From Cranoglanis bouderius (Eukaryota > Chordata > Actinopteri > Siluriformes > Cranoglanididae), in contig CM042535.1 of assembly GCA_023630585.1 (NCBI GenBank), forward strand, positions 29,824,899 through 29,888,898: a DNA stretch of 64,000 nucleotides, written 5' to 3'. The position numbers were made by a program, and so were the translations under genes. Below, one piece after another: positions 1 through 11,267 of this stretch. Every line of letters begins with the position of its first letter. The stretch's first letter is position 1. The notes below the pieces were generated by a model. The model did not search any database. It was given only the letters and a program-made list of their open reading frames with translations, and had not been told where the DNA came from.

Positions 1-273
1 AAATACTGGTGGCCACACAAAATATTGACACTTTGGGCCCAATTTGGACATTTTCACTTAGGGGTGTATTCACTTTTGTTGCCAGCGGTTTAGACATTAA
101 TGGCTGTGTGTTGAGTTATTTTGAGGGGACAGCAAATTTACACTGTTATATAAGCTGTACACTCACTACTTTACATTGTAGCAAAGTGTCATTTCTTCAG
201 TGTTGTCCCATGAAAAGATATAATAAAATATTTACAAAAATGTGAGGGGTGTACTCACTTTTGTGAGATACTG
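1..273 (+). mobile_element. Tc1-like transposon, terminal fragment
   Basis: The stretch ends in TCACTTTTGTGAGATACTG followed by TA (274-275), the form of a fish Tc1-like terminal inverted repeat at its TA target. The inner motif GGGGTGTATTCACTTTTGT near 61-80 repeats the outer GGGGTGTACTCACTTTTGT near 246-264, which fits the paired direct repeats inside long Tc1 termini. The element enters from outside the window and shows no transposase here. The open frame at 9-245 is incidental. Confidence 0.8.
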
Positions 274-285
274 TAAAACGTCTAA

Positions 286-400
286 TGCAGAGGTGTTCAA
301 TCTTATCTGTAAAGGTCTGGTGTGGCTGCAGGTTTTTGTTCCAACCAAGAAAAATCACACCTGATAGCTGACTGAAGGTCCAAATCAACTGATTAAGTAA
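286..400. mobile_element. Interspersed fish repeat, fragment
   Basis: The text around GGTTTTTGTTCCAACCAAG and CACACCTGA matches a repeat I recall as very common in teleosts (a non-autonomous DNA element of hAT type). No terminal repeats or duplications are visible, so this is a truncated piece and the class is uncertain. Confidence 0.45.
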
Positions 401-3400
401 GGAATAAAACATGATGGGATGTGCAAGATGGTGAGATGCAGCCCGACATGAAGCTGAGTTACTCTTACCACCCCAAAGTTGATTACTTTCCTATAAATCC
501 ACATCCTGAAGTGTTTTATTCCTTTCACACCACAGCAATTTCCCAACAATTACAATTTGTAATTTATTAATAAATGTCATGTTGTACATATTATTGTTGT
601 AACAAACTAGTTACTGTTATCACTCACATTAGAGCAGCTATAAAAAGTCATTCCCTTACCAGCCTTTATTATTTACTCGTTATAGAAGTTAATAAGACAA
701 AGAAAAAAATGTAGCTTGTCATTTTACTGAGAAGTGCTCATCCTAAAGATTCTCCCTTACTGACTTTACTGAAGTGCTGACACTGGAGACTCCTTACAAA
801 TGTCTCCTTACCATATCGACTATGATACCGTTCTCTTTTTTAAGTAACACCACTTTTTTCATCCGTTTATTATTAGTTCGTTTATGTGCAGTGTCCGCCA
901 TACAAGTCCTGAATTGAAACAATAACATAATCGAACATATGCATTAATATAAACCTCTGATTTGAATTAAAGCCAGCACTATTGTCAGAGCTGCTGTTAT
1001 AGAAAATGAATCAACAGCTGTATAAACAGGTGTAATCAGGTGCTCGTTTGGAACAAAAAAATGGAGCCACAGCAGCCCTTCATGGACAATATTGGACACC
1101 CATGTTCTAATGAGATCTAGCTTCATCTACATAGCTTCATCAAAATGTTCACGTCTGTGATTCATTGTTACCATTCTTTTTATGTGTGTGTGAGTGTGTG
1201 TGTGTGTGTGTGTGTGTATTTTGTACTTTTTGCTGCCTTTATGACTTTCAGGAGCACACAAAGTTACAAAGGACAAAACTGATGGGAAAGGGCAAAAGGG
1301 AGAGAAATGGGTGCACCAACGTCCAAAAATCAGGATGTTGAAAACTCCAAACTTTGTCCTTATTCAAACATTTTATTTGCAGAGAGTAATAATTTCACTG
1401 CCACCTTTGAGCGGATCATCCTAACAGCACTTACAAGGATGTTTCCACCCAAGGCTGAGTTTATTATCACAGTATTTTAACAGAAAACATCCATTTTCCT
1501 TCACTTGCTCACTCTCTTCCTGCCTGGGAGGGTGTTGTCCAGTGCCCACAGACGGAGAGACAGACAGACAGACAGACAGAAAGAAGTTTTTTTTTTTTTT
1601 TTTTGAATGCCATAGAGACACCGTCTCCTTATTTGTCACAGGCTAATGAACAATTTCACACATTTAAAGTGTATATAGGGGCAATTTTCCTTTCACTTTG
1701 TCATTCTCAAATGCCAGAGGAGATGTTATTTCCCCCCTTTATTTTCCATTTGTTTCCTTCCTGTCTTTAGTTTTTCATTTTTATTTTTGGCATCTGTTAT
1801 CAAAATGATAAGTGATCTTAATATGAATATTACTCTCTACTTTCGGTTCCGTACATTTGAAGGCTATGTTTAATAAAAAATAAAGGGAGGAAGGACATTC
1901 ATTTATTTCAAAGACAGACAGACAGACACACACAAATCCACACAATCAATCCACTTGTAACCATGGTGTATCCAGGTGTAACCTTGCCATTATTTGTCAT
2001 TTTTCACATTTTTTTTTTTTTTACAAAGAATTTCCTGTGTGTGATGGGAGTGCTGGGGGCTTTGCAAACAAGTAATAAGCAAATCCTGCCTCCAACTTGC
2101 TACAGTGGTTTTGTACTCAATGGAGCTTGTAGACTGTGTTATTGTGCACAGCATGAGAGATAAATAAAGGAGAGAGAGAGAGAGAGAGAGAGATGCCAGT
2201 GGGGATGAAGAGTAAGGGACTACATTATACCAAACAGGCACATACACAAGTCTTGAAGTCTTCCTAAAATGAACATGAGATGGAACTTTAAAGAGTAAAG
2301 AGCAAAGGTGATCTCCCTGATAGCCCAGGCGTAATTGAAGGTTGAGAGCAATTATGGAACAGTAATGGTTATTTAGTGCACTTTTCTCTGCGTTTTAAAA
2401 AAAGGGCAATCAATGTGTATGTAATTTCCCCATTTAACAGATATTCCCAGGGAACAGGCACGTACCATCAACAGTGCAGGGCAGAAAAGCATCTCACATG
2501 CATTTGTCTTATGGCTAATAGTGTTCAAAGATCACCTTTCCTGGAAGGTCAACATAATATGATCTTATATCCCAAGTACTTTAACTGTCAAGGACTTGGC
2601 CAAAGACCAACACTAAAATATACCTAGTTCATCCCATGATCCTTTCTACAAATGTCTGTGCTGTTCTTTATTTCAACATCTACTTTTTTTTCTAAACATG
2701 GTGATAGCAGCTGTAATGCTCAAGGTTTTTTTTTTTTTTTTGTGTTTTGTTTTTTTTTTTGTTTTTTTTTTTACAAATTAAATTGTCATAGATTTGACCT
2801 TAGCTGGTTGTTACTGACACACTGCTCTGATTGATTCTCAGAATGTCAGCTAGGCGCATCAACAACCTTACCAGACCTTCACTACACTCATCTCAAAGCA
2901 TTTTAAGGTCCAGTTAAAATGTTCCCTCTCAAGTCCAAGTTGGTCAAACTATTTACATGTTAGTAAAAATGCTTTTTTAAAAATTATTATTATTATTATT
3001 TTTTAAGTTTCCTATTTATAACAATCAATGTAATTGCATGCATACAGTTTACATTAAGCTGAACTTGCACAGTGGTGGATCTTCTGAAAAAAATAACATT
3101 GGCAGTATTATTTCTTAGAAAAAATAGTAGAAACTGACACTCTAAGACCGTTAGACCGTTCATTAATCTTATTACTGAATTCCAACATTTGACAACACTT
3201 CCTATGAATCCTATATACATAATGCACTGTAAATTAATTTATAACATGTTATTACCTGTCATAATATTCTATTATGTGTTATAAACATATATGCAATAAA
3301 ATGCATATATAACTACAACTATGAGAATAATGTGCATATAACTTTAGTGAGAAGGAAGTGTTACTGGTTTCTCAAATTGTAGTCAAATTTTACTCAAGGT
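401..3400. other. No gene seen; simple repeats
   Basis: No convincing coding sequence on either strand. It holds a (TG)n tract at 1183-1217, a (CAGA)n plus poly-T tract at 1561-1604, poly-T at 2010-2022, a (GA)n tract at 2169-2193, poly-T blocks at 2726-2772 and an ATT run near 2985-3000. Short open frames here lack domain resemblance and are AT-rich. Confidence 0.6.
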
Positions 3401-5390
3401 CATAACAGTATTATGTCTTGATATAACACATTATAAATGTATTTCTAATGCATTATGAATACAGGATTCATGGGAAGTGCAACTGGGAAATATATAGCGT
3501 GCAGTACAGATAATATACGAGAGTCTGTGTTATAGTGCATTACAACATTAGTTTCTATAATATTCTTCTGAACAGATTTTAAAATGTTTTAGGTAACCTG
3601 ACATTAGAAATAAAGTTACAACTATAACTACGTGGGATCATTTACAGTATACAGGTTCATGCCAGGCATTATAGTGTATTATGTATGCAACATAACACAT
3701 TATCCATGCATTTATAATGCATTATGAATACAAAATTCAGAAAGTATTGTGAAGAAACCAAACATGAATATGATAATGCATACCACTGTGGTACAGCTAC
3801 AGTACTGTGCAAAAGTTTTAGGCACATGCAAAGAAATGGTGTAGAGCAAAGATGCCTTCAAAATAATGAAATTAAATGTTTCTACATAAAAAAAAATAAT
3901 AAAAAATACCGTAAAGAGCAGTAAACAGTAGTAAATGAAACAAAGTCAATATGTGGTGTGACAGAAAAATAAAAATAAAAATAAAAATAGTAGTCCCCCT
4001 CTACAATTAGTGAAGTTTTATAAGGAAATGAGCTAGTACGTTTTATTGAGCGTCTTGCAGAACCAGCCACAGTTCTTCTGGAGACTTTGACTTTCACACT
4101 CGCTTCTTATTTTGCAGCAAAACCCAGCAGCCTTCACTGTGTTTTTTGTCTGAAAAGTGTCTCTTACGTAATATGCTGCTTTCTTTAATGACATACAAAT
4201 ATTTTTTCTGTAACATTTAATTTTGTGCTAGAAAACTAATGTTTGGGAAACTAAAATGTTTTTGTACTGACTTCATAATGTAGACGTCATAAAATAAAAA
4301 AAATCTATAACAAAGTTTGTACTAAAAAAAATAGATTGCCTAAAACTTGCACAGTACTGTACAGTACTACTTCATGTGTTGAAATGCATTACAACGTTTG
4401 TCTACAATGAGGCTCATACCAAGCATTATAGTGTATTATGTATGCCATATAACATACTGTTTGTGTTTATAATGAATTATGAATACAAGATCCATAGGCC
4501 GTATTACAAAGAAACCAAAGGTGAATATAATAATGCACTTAAATCTGTGGTACAGGTACTATGCTAGTTCATTTTTTATAATGATTTACAACATCCGTGT
4601 CTACAGTGTAGTTATGAACATATTATGATGCATTATGTAACTGGATATTATGAAATCATATGTTTTATAAAGTGTTATGCATAGACTTATTACTAGTTAA
4701 GAACATTTTTACAGGTTCATGCCAAGCATTATAGGGTATTATGTATGCCATATAACACATTATTCAAGCATTTATGCTTGAATCACATGCTAGTTCATGT
4801 GTTATAATGCATTACAACATTTTGCCTACAAAGTTCTTATGAACATATTACAAAGCGTTCTGTAACCTGACATTATGAGCTTTATAAAGTGCTTTGCATG
4901 CAAATATAACTACTTACGAAAATTTATACAGACTTGTGCCTGGCATTATAGGGTATCTTGTATGTCATATAACACATTATTCAAGCATTTATAATGCATT
5001 ACAATTCATAGGAAGTGTTCCCAAGAAACCAAAGTGAATATTATAATGCATAATACTATGGTACAAGTACTATACTAGTTCAAGTGTTATAATGCATTAC
5101 AACCTCTATGTCTATGAAGTCATACACTTTCTAAAGTTTTATGCATGCAACTATTAACTATCTATACAGACTCATACCAGACATTATAGGGAATTAGGTA
5201 CAATACTAGTTCATGTGTTATAATGCATTACAACTTCTGTGTCTACAATGTTCTTATGAACCTATATTATAGTGTGTAACCTGGCATGAGGACATCATAT
5301 GATTTATATAAAGTGAGAAAAAAACTGACTTATGAGCATGTATACAGATATATTATGTATGCTGTAGTACAATGTTCATACAAGTTGATT
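3400..5390. repeat. Degenerate tandem array, ~220-300 bp unit
   Basis: Two marker phrases recur in order. Marker one, GCATTATAGKGTATTATGTATGC, appears near 3667, 4418, 4724, 4943 and (decayed) 5177. Marker two, GTTATAATGCATTACAAC, appears near 3531, 4377, 4573, 4798, 5081 and 5214. The spacing is about 306, 219 and 235 bp between later copies, but 750 bp across the interval that contains the inserted MITE at 3800-4359. Removing the MITE restores about 190 bp. A related phrase near 51925-51985 suggests a dispersed family. Unit-to-unit identity is moderate. Confidence 0.6.
3800..4359. mobile_element. TA-flanked Tc1/mariner-type MITE, copy 1
   Basis: Terminal inverted repeats are CAGTACTGTGCAAAAGTTTT on the left and the reverse complement of its start on the right (TGCCTAAAACTTGCACAGTACTG, one small deletion). 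TA dinucleotides flank it at 3798-3799 and 4360-4361. It is 560 bp with no open frame beyond background and includes an AAAAT run near 3965-3990. A second copy lies at 16277-16805. It interrupts one unit of the surrounding array, so it inserted after the array formed. Confidence 0.85.
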
Positions 5391-6650
5391 TGTGCAAGCA
5401 CCCTTAAAGTGCATGTCATGTGATGATGAATATATTCAACTGAATTAACATGACTAATAGCTGAATCACGGCACAATCCTTGTATCTGATAGCGTTATCG
5501 GTATTGTATTGTGCTCTGAGATGTTGATGACAGCTTTAGTAAAACTGGAAACACAGTAGAATTGTGTGTTTTGATGCACTGTGGCAACACTGCAGTGGTT
5601 ATGAAGTCCAGTCACGCCACGAACACTGCAACAATAGTTTGCCAGACACGGTTTCAGGAAATCACAAAATTTTGTGCTCTCTACAAGAACATGCCCCAAA
5701 CAAAGTATACTTGGTTATAAGCTTGTCAACCGGCGAGAGGGAACATATTTTTAATATTCTACCATAGCAACTGGAGAAGTGAGACACGACAAAATCATCA
5801 GATCGACTGCCTCTTTTCTCTGAAGGAACAGCAGCAGATATCTGTCATAGTCTGAATGCTTCTACACAGGGCACATAGTGTAGATAGAGATTTAGCACAT
5901 AGAGCAAAAAAACAAAGGACGAATCTGTTTAGCAATAACCTTCATTCCAGTGCCTTTTTGCCACATTTTGAATTAATCACTTTCAGCATCTGTTTTACTG
6001 TCCAATTAACATTTGCTTATATGTAATTTGGTCAGAGTGACAAGGACAAAAAACTAAGTAGCACAGAATGGTTTTTCAGCCATATGAGTGTAACACTATC
6101 CTGTGTTGTGTGTATTGGATTTATTAATGCTTGAATTTAGACCGACTGTCCATTTCAACTTGTTGAAAATCATATATATCCTCTATTGATGGCAAGCTAT
6201 TTTTAGCTTGCTATCATGCACAAATAGACAACAAAAAGACAGAGACCACAGGTAGGCAATCAAGGTAAATTCTTCTAAATGAATCAAATGGATTCTGTCT
6301 TGCACAAAGCGAGAGATTATTACACAGGCACAAAGCTTTTCGGTCCATCCACTGCAATCACCACTGAAATGTTCACAGCTATTAAACTGAAATGGGAATT
6401 AGCAGAAATGGAATGACTCAAACCATCTTGTGTATCATCTAGTAACAGTTAGTGTAAGTCACAATGCTGTCACACTTTGTAGATTTGTAAATATTCTCCC
6501 AATTTAAGTCAAGTACAAAAAGGTATGAAGGATAAGGTTAAGGTTAAAGTTGGGGGTGGGGTTAGCATTGATACCATTTCTGAATACCCACATTCTTTCA
6601 CATGCAATCAAACAAAATCCAGCCAGATCACATGTTTGTTGTTCATGAAA
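5391..6650. other. No gene seen
   Basis: AT-rich sequence with no recognisable repeat termini. A short GGTTAA-rich stretch lies at 6534-6560. The opposing open frames at 5466-5767 are short, overlap each other and resemble nothing I recognise. Confidence 0.5.
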
Positions 6651-6653
6651 TAT

Positions 6654-7131
6654 AATGCCTTGCATAAGTTTTCACCTCACTTGAACTTTTCCACAATTTG
6701 TAGTGTTACAACCTTCAACTGAAATGAAATAATTCGGATGTTATGTCATGAATCTACACAAACTATTGTATAATATAATCTTGAAATGGAGGGAAATCAA
6801 TATGTGTTGCAGAATTATTTACACAGAAAAAAGTAAAACTGAAAATACCATCCCTACTGTGAAGCATGGTGGTGGTGGCATCATGTTGAGCTTCACCCTT
6901 GGCATCTTGGTTGCTTATCTGCCCTCATTACCTGTTCACTGATGTTTGATAATTGTTTAGTTTTTTAATAATTAATTTAATGGTACTCTGCAGAATGTTC
7001 AAAGTTTGAGATATATATTTTTTAGAACCAAACCCTCACTGATACATTTACAAAACTTTGTCTTGGACTTGTTTTGACAGCTCCATGTCGTAACACTCCA
7101 ATGTGGGTGAATACTTATGCAAGACACAGTG
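6654..7131 (+). mobile_element. Tc1-like element, internally deleted
   Basis: The left end GCCTTGCATAAGTTTTCACC and the right end GGGTGAATACTTATGCAAG form an imperfect inverted pair. Between them a short piece of transposase survives at about 6850-6900, reading PTVKHGGGGIML, the stretch between the first and second catalytic aspartates of Tc1 transposases. Most of the gene is missing. The element is 478 bp and cannot make transposase. A related 5' end lies at 9912. Confidence 0.75.
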
Positions 7132-7599
7132 TGCTTAAGCAGTTTATGCATATTTAAAAAAAGGAAACAAACAAACAAACAAACAAAAAACGCTGTGTTT
7201 GGTACAACCCTAAGCAGCTTACAGAGAGAAAAGGACCTAATGGCACCCATGAATGCCTGGTGAGAGCCCGGAAAAGATCAAACCATTGCTCCAATTTTTA
7301 ACTTATCATTAAGGGAGCAATAAATCCCTTAAAGAATAATAAGGCATAAGGAATTCCTTAAAAAGGAATAAAGGAATAATACCAACCTAATCATTCTAAC
7401 AAGGAATTCTAACAAGCAAAAGTGGTTTCATTGAAATAAAAATGAATGAAATTATGTATAAGAAAAACTGACCATTAACTTAATGTTTTTGGCCGCTCGA
7501 ACCATCCTCTTCACAGTGCGTTGAGACAATATAGACACACATCCAACTCCAGGTTGATTCATAACATTTCCAGTTGACTGGAACAGGAAGTCATGGTTG
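7132..7599. other. No gene seen
   Basis: AT-rich spacer with a run of AAAC repeats near 7165-7190 and short repeats of AAGGAATAA near 7335-7380. Nothing else supported. Confidence 0.5.
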
Positions 7600-7908
7600 A
7601 ACAATTTCCTGTTCCTAGTCACCCAGGCGTACTAAAAAAATTTAAATATCAATGGGAATATACTTCAAATATATTTTTCTCATATAAATTCAATGCCAAT
7701 AATTGTTGCACACCTATATTTAACAAATATATGTATATTTTTTTGATAAACTTGTGTTGTGTTTGCAATTGTTTGATATCCATGAGAGCAGAGTATTTTT
7801 GTGAATTTTTTGAACAAAATATCAAAAGGTTAAACAATAAAGACAATTTTTCACAGCCTTCTTTGCTCATATTTACCAAAGGTGCCAATATTAGTGGAGG
7901 GCACTGTG
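7600..7908 (+). mobile_element. Tc1/mariner-type 3' end fragment
   Basis: The end GTGCCAATATTAGTGGAGGGCACTGT resembles the outer terminus of a fish Tc1/mariner-type family, with the preceding TTTTTCACAGCCTTCTTTGCTC also familiar from that family. There is no matching left end nearby, so this is a 5'-truncated copy. The open frames across it on both strands are non-coding terminal sequence. Confidence 0.55.
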
Positions 7909-9099
7909 AGTAATGTAAGCATATAAGTATCGAGTTTAAATTCTGTTTAAACTCATTTTGGAGCTCATCTTGAGGTTGTTAATAATTAACTGATCCAGTT
8001 GTATAGGAGATGAACTTTTTTTAATGAATTTTTGTGTTTTTTGGACAGATCTAAATCAGTGATGTATTATAATTATTAATACATGCCACAGAAATGAAGT
8101 ATTTTGCCTTCAGCGCAGTTTTAGGCTGTTAATAATATAAGAAGATCATCTTCCTTGCCAGTGGGATGCAGCAATCCATTTGCCGATTACAAACAGCACA
8201 CGCTGGGCGAGATCCTTCTTCCTTTCTCCCTAATGTCCATGAATCACCCAAACTCATGACGTGACTCATGCTGAGCTGCTTTCCCCAATCACTCGATTTT
8301 CATTATTCTCTTCTAAAGTTTTAATTATCTCACTTTTATTCTAAATAAGATTAAAAGAATTTTAGAAACTAAAAAGATACATACAAAACCCACAAAAGGT
8401 GGGATAATAAGATTTAAAAAATATTCTGCTTTTATTATTCCCTGATACTGTGTCTGCACTGATGAATTTTTCACCTGTTTAGGTCTGTCACTATGGAAAA
8501 TTGCCTCCCCAGAATTGTCTCCTACCGTGGATTAGAAAACGTCCACCTACCAGATGCTCCAGCCAGTGTTGCAATGCGGTAGTGATGGCCAATATGCGGC
8601 AGATATAATCAAGACAAACGCCACAGCCTGCCTTCACCTCTGAGTCAGTGAGAGAAGACAAAGGCATCTGTTTCATTGGGAAAATGTACCAACAAGCTAA
8701 GCAGTGGCTTTTTTGACCTTGTTTGATCTCAGTTCACATGTTCACAGTTCACATTTCTGGAAGAAGAAAAAAAAAGCTCATGTCCAAGGACCTCTTCTAC
8801 ACCCTAAAAAATAATGGCAGCAGAAGAGGTTCTTTTGAATGAGGTGAATGGTGAATATTTCAGTCCATAATTTCGTAGCCATTTTTGTTGCCACAATCAA
8901 TGCAATAACAACTTCCACCACAAAGATCCTTCCACATAATGACAGCATTTATGGTGGGAATTTTTAGTTCTCTTTGGTACAAAGAACAAATACCTTGGAT
9001 ACCTTGGACAATGGACTCATCTATAAATACAGGAATATAGAGCTCAAAAATTATAACTTCTACAAAATAGACTTCACATGAAAACTGTAATGAATTTCC
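7909..9099. other. No gene seen
   Basis: AT-rich sequence. A 28-bp phrase TTTCTGGAAGAAGAAAAAAA...GCTCAT near 8754 recurs near 10386, indicating an unclassified short dispersed repeat. No coding evidence. Confidence 0.45.
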
Positions 9100-9389
9100 T
9101 GGTTACACGACTGCACTTTTTGACCATGTAGTACACAGGGAATTATTTATAACTGCACTATTTGGTGTCACCCAGATGAGGATATGTTCCCTTTTGAGTC
9201 TGGTTCCTCTCAAAGGTTCTTCCTTGTGTTGCCACAGGGAGTTTTTCCATGCCACCGTTGCCTCTGTCATGCTCATTAGGGATACATTTATAAATTTATC
9301 ATTTATATCTTGAATATATATGTTTGTGTAAAGCTGCTTTGTGAAAATGTCCATTTTTAAAAGTGCTATGCAAATAAAATTGAATTGAA
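9100..9389 (+). mobile_element. 5'-truncated LINE 3' end
   Basis: The sequence from TTTGGTGTCACCCAGATGAG through GTAAAGCTGCTTTGTGAAAA to the end AATAAAATTGAATTGAAC has the form of a fish non-LTR retrotransposon 3' tail: conserved 3' UTR, then a short ATTGA repeat in place of poly-A. The reverse-transcriptase part is absent, as expected for 5' truncation. A shorter reverse copy lies at 49452-49515. The open frame on the opposite strand is incidental. Confidence 0.6.
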
Positions 9390-9911
9390 CATTAGCTGCA
9401 ACATGCATCAGAGGAAGAAGAGGGTTGTCATCCAGACAGAACTTTATGTAATTTATCTCTGTATTACAGATGAATACTGTTTTTTTTTTTTTTTTTTTTT
9501 TGTAAATGGACAACTAGATATGCTTCTGTAAATAGTTAGCTTTCTCAGCCAATAAAAAGGTGTTTCACTATGACTGATTTGCTTCAGTTTGCCTTTTTCA
9601 GATATTTTTATCCAATCCGGCCTTCTCCTACTTCAGAGTGATAAGATACAACTGACATGCTGCACCACTGGGTACCAATAAAATGGTGAAAGATCCATCA
9701 ATCAACAGATTCTTGGTTTCCCTTTGGTATCATTCTAAAGAACCTTTTCGAACCACTTTTTTGCGGCATTTGGTTTAGCCCATGTTGTGAGGTGCACTGT
9801 GGTCAAGTTCAAATGACACAGCTTCTGCTTCAGTCAGATAATTAATGGTTAAAAGTCCCCTACTGTCAAAATAATTTACTGTAATGGCTTAAAAATGAAA
9901 AGTCAAATCTA
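9390..9911. other. No gene seen; poly-T tract
   Basis: A poly-T tract lies at 9480-9501. The rest is AT-rich with no supported feature. Confidence 0.5.
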
Positions 9912-10325
9912 CAGTGGCTTGCATAAGTACTCACTGCCCTTAAACTTTGTGCTTTGACTTTGACTACTACCTGGAATGGAAATGGACTTAAATGGGATTG
10001 TATTTCATGAGTCTACACAAAGTAGCCCTAATTTTGAAGTGGGAGTAAAAATTAATATATATTTACAAATAAAAAAACATAAAATTGCATAGTGACTGCA
10101 TAAGAATTCACCCCGTTTCTATTATACCCCCTAAATTAGTTCTGGTGCAGCCAGTTGCCATCAGAAGTCACATAATTCAGTCTCATGATCTCATAAATAT
10201 AAATACACCTGTTACTGGAAGGTCCTCTTAGATTCTTAGACTGAAAGGAAACAACATGCTCTCCAATTGTATAATACTTTAAAAACCAAATTCTTCCAAC
10301 ATTATACCACAATATAATCACGTTG
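9912..10325 (+). mobile_element. Tc1-like 5' portion
   Basis: It begins CAGTGGCTTGCATAAGTACTCAC after TA and contains the inner repeat GCATAAGAATTCACCCC near 10100, the direct repeat expected inside a long Tc1 terminus. The downstream text (CTGGTGCAGCCAGTTGCC; AATACACCTGTTACTGGAAG) matches the promoter region of that family. The transposase and the right end are missing. Confidence 0.65.
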
Positions 10326-11211
10326 TATAGGAATGACTTGTTACACTGGCATTGTAGCCTCTTTCCCTTTATCTAGCCAGCTTTTATTTCTGGAAGAAGA
10401 AAAAAAAGCTCATATTCGCCACTCATCTGATCTTAACTTCTATTGATTTTTCCAAATTGCTCACTCAATACAAAGGGCAGGATAATAAGGCTGCACTCCC
10501 CATCACTCCACCAGGGAGATGAAGGAGAGAGACATGCTTATGGGACAGTGTGTCTTTTGAGTTGCTAGACGAAAATGGCCATGATTGCTTTCTGCTAAGC
10601 ATTACTACAGCGCCAGTGGGCTGATATGGATGTCGCATTGTGATAAGGACACATTTCTTGGAAAAAGCAGTTAGATGAATAGCAACTTGGAAGCAACTCA
10701 AACAGTAAGAAAAAATAAGTCAATAGCATTTCAAAGAAATTAGTACTATTGGGAAAGATGTTTAAAGATTTGTTACTTGTTCCTACATTAGTCATATCAA
10801 TTCAGGCCACTCGCATCCAAACAATCTCATGATTCCAGTACAACTTCCTCCACACTGCTGTTAGAGAGTACTCAATTATTAATCTATTACTATTGCATAA
10901 CATGCTAATAATGTGTATTATTACAAAATGACTAGTTCGAGCTTACATTTACACTGTAACTATTCGAAATATTCTATACTGATATGTTGTATGTCTTGTA
11001 TTTAGTGTATACTTAATAGCATGACACATATGAGTCCTGGATTGCAGTTCTGGCTTTGATCATTTGTCTGCTCTGTCCAGTTAATAAATGAAAAAATGAG
11101 TCTTCAGAATGGTTCAAGCTACAAATGCACTGATTTACTTTACTAGATTAAGGATTCTAGTATACAATATAAATCCCAATATAAATTTTTGTCCATGTTG
11201 GAATTGCTGGC

Positions 11212-11212
<1 letters not shown>
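10326..11212. other. No gene seen
   Basis: Includes the second copy of the TTTCTGGAAGAAG phrase at 10386-10413. The overlapping minus-strand frames at 10465-10795 show no recognisable domain. Confidence 0.45.

Positions 11213-11267
<55 letters not shown>
11213..11267. repeat. (ATA)n microsatellite
   Basis: About 18 uninterrupted ATA units. The poly-asparagine open frame across it is a translation of the repeat. Confidence 0.95.

Noticed and set aside
3400..5390. CRISPR-like array
   Set aside because: Unit length and divergence do not fit direct repeats with unique spacers, and the sequence is eukaryotic.
9103..9513. 136-codon minus-strand ORF
   Set aside because: It runs antisense through a LINE 3' tail and starts in a poly-T/A tract.
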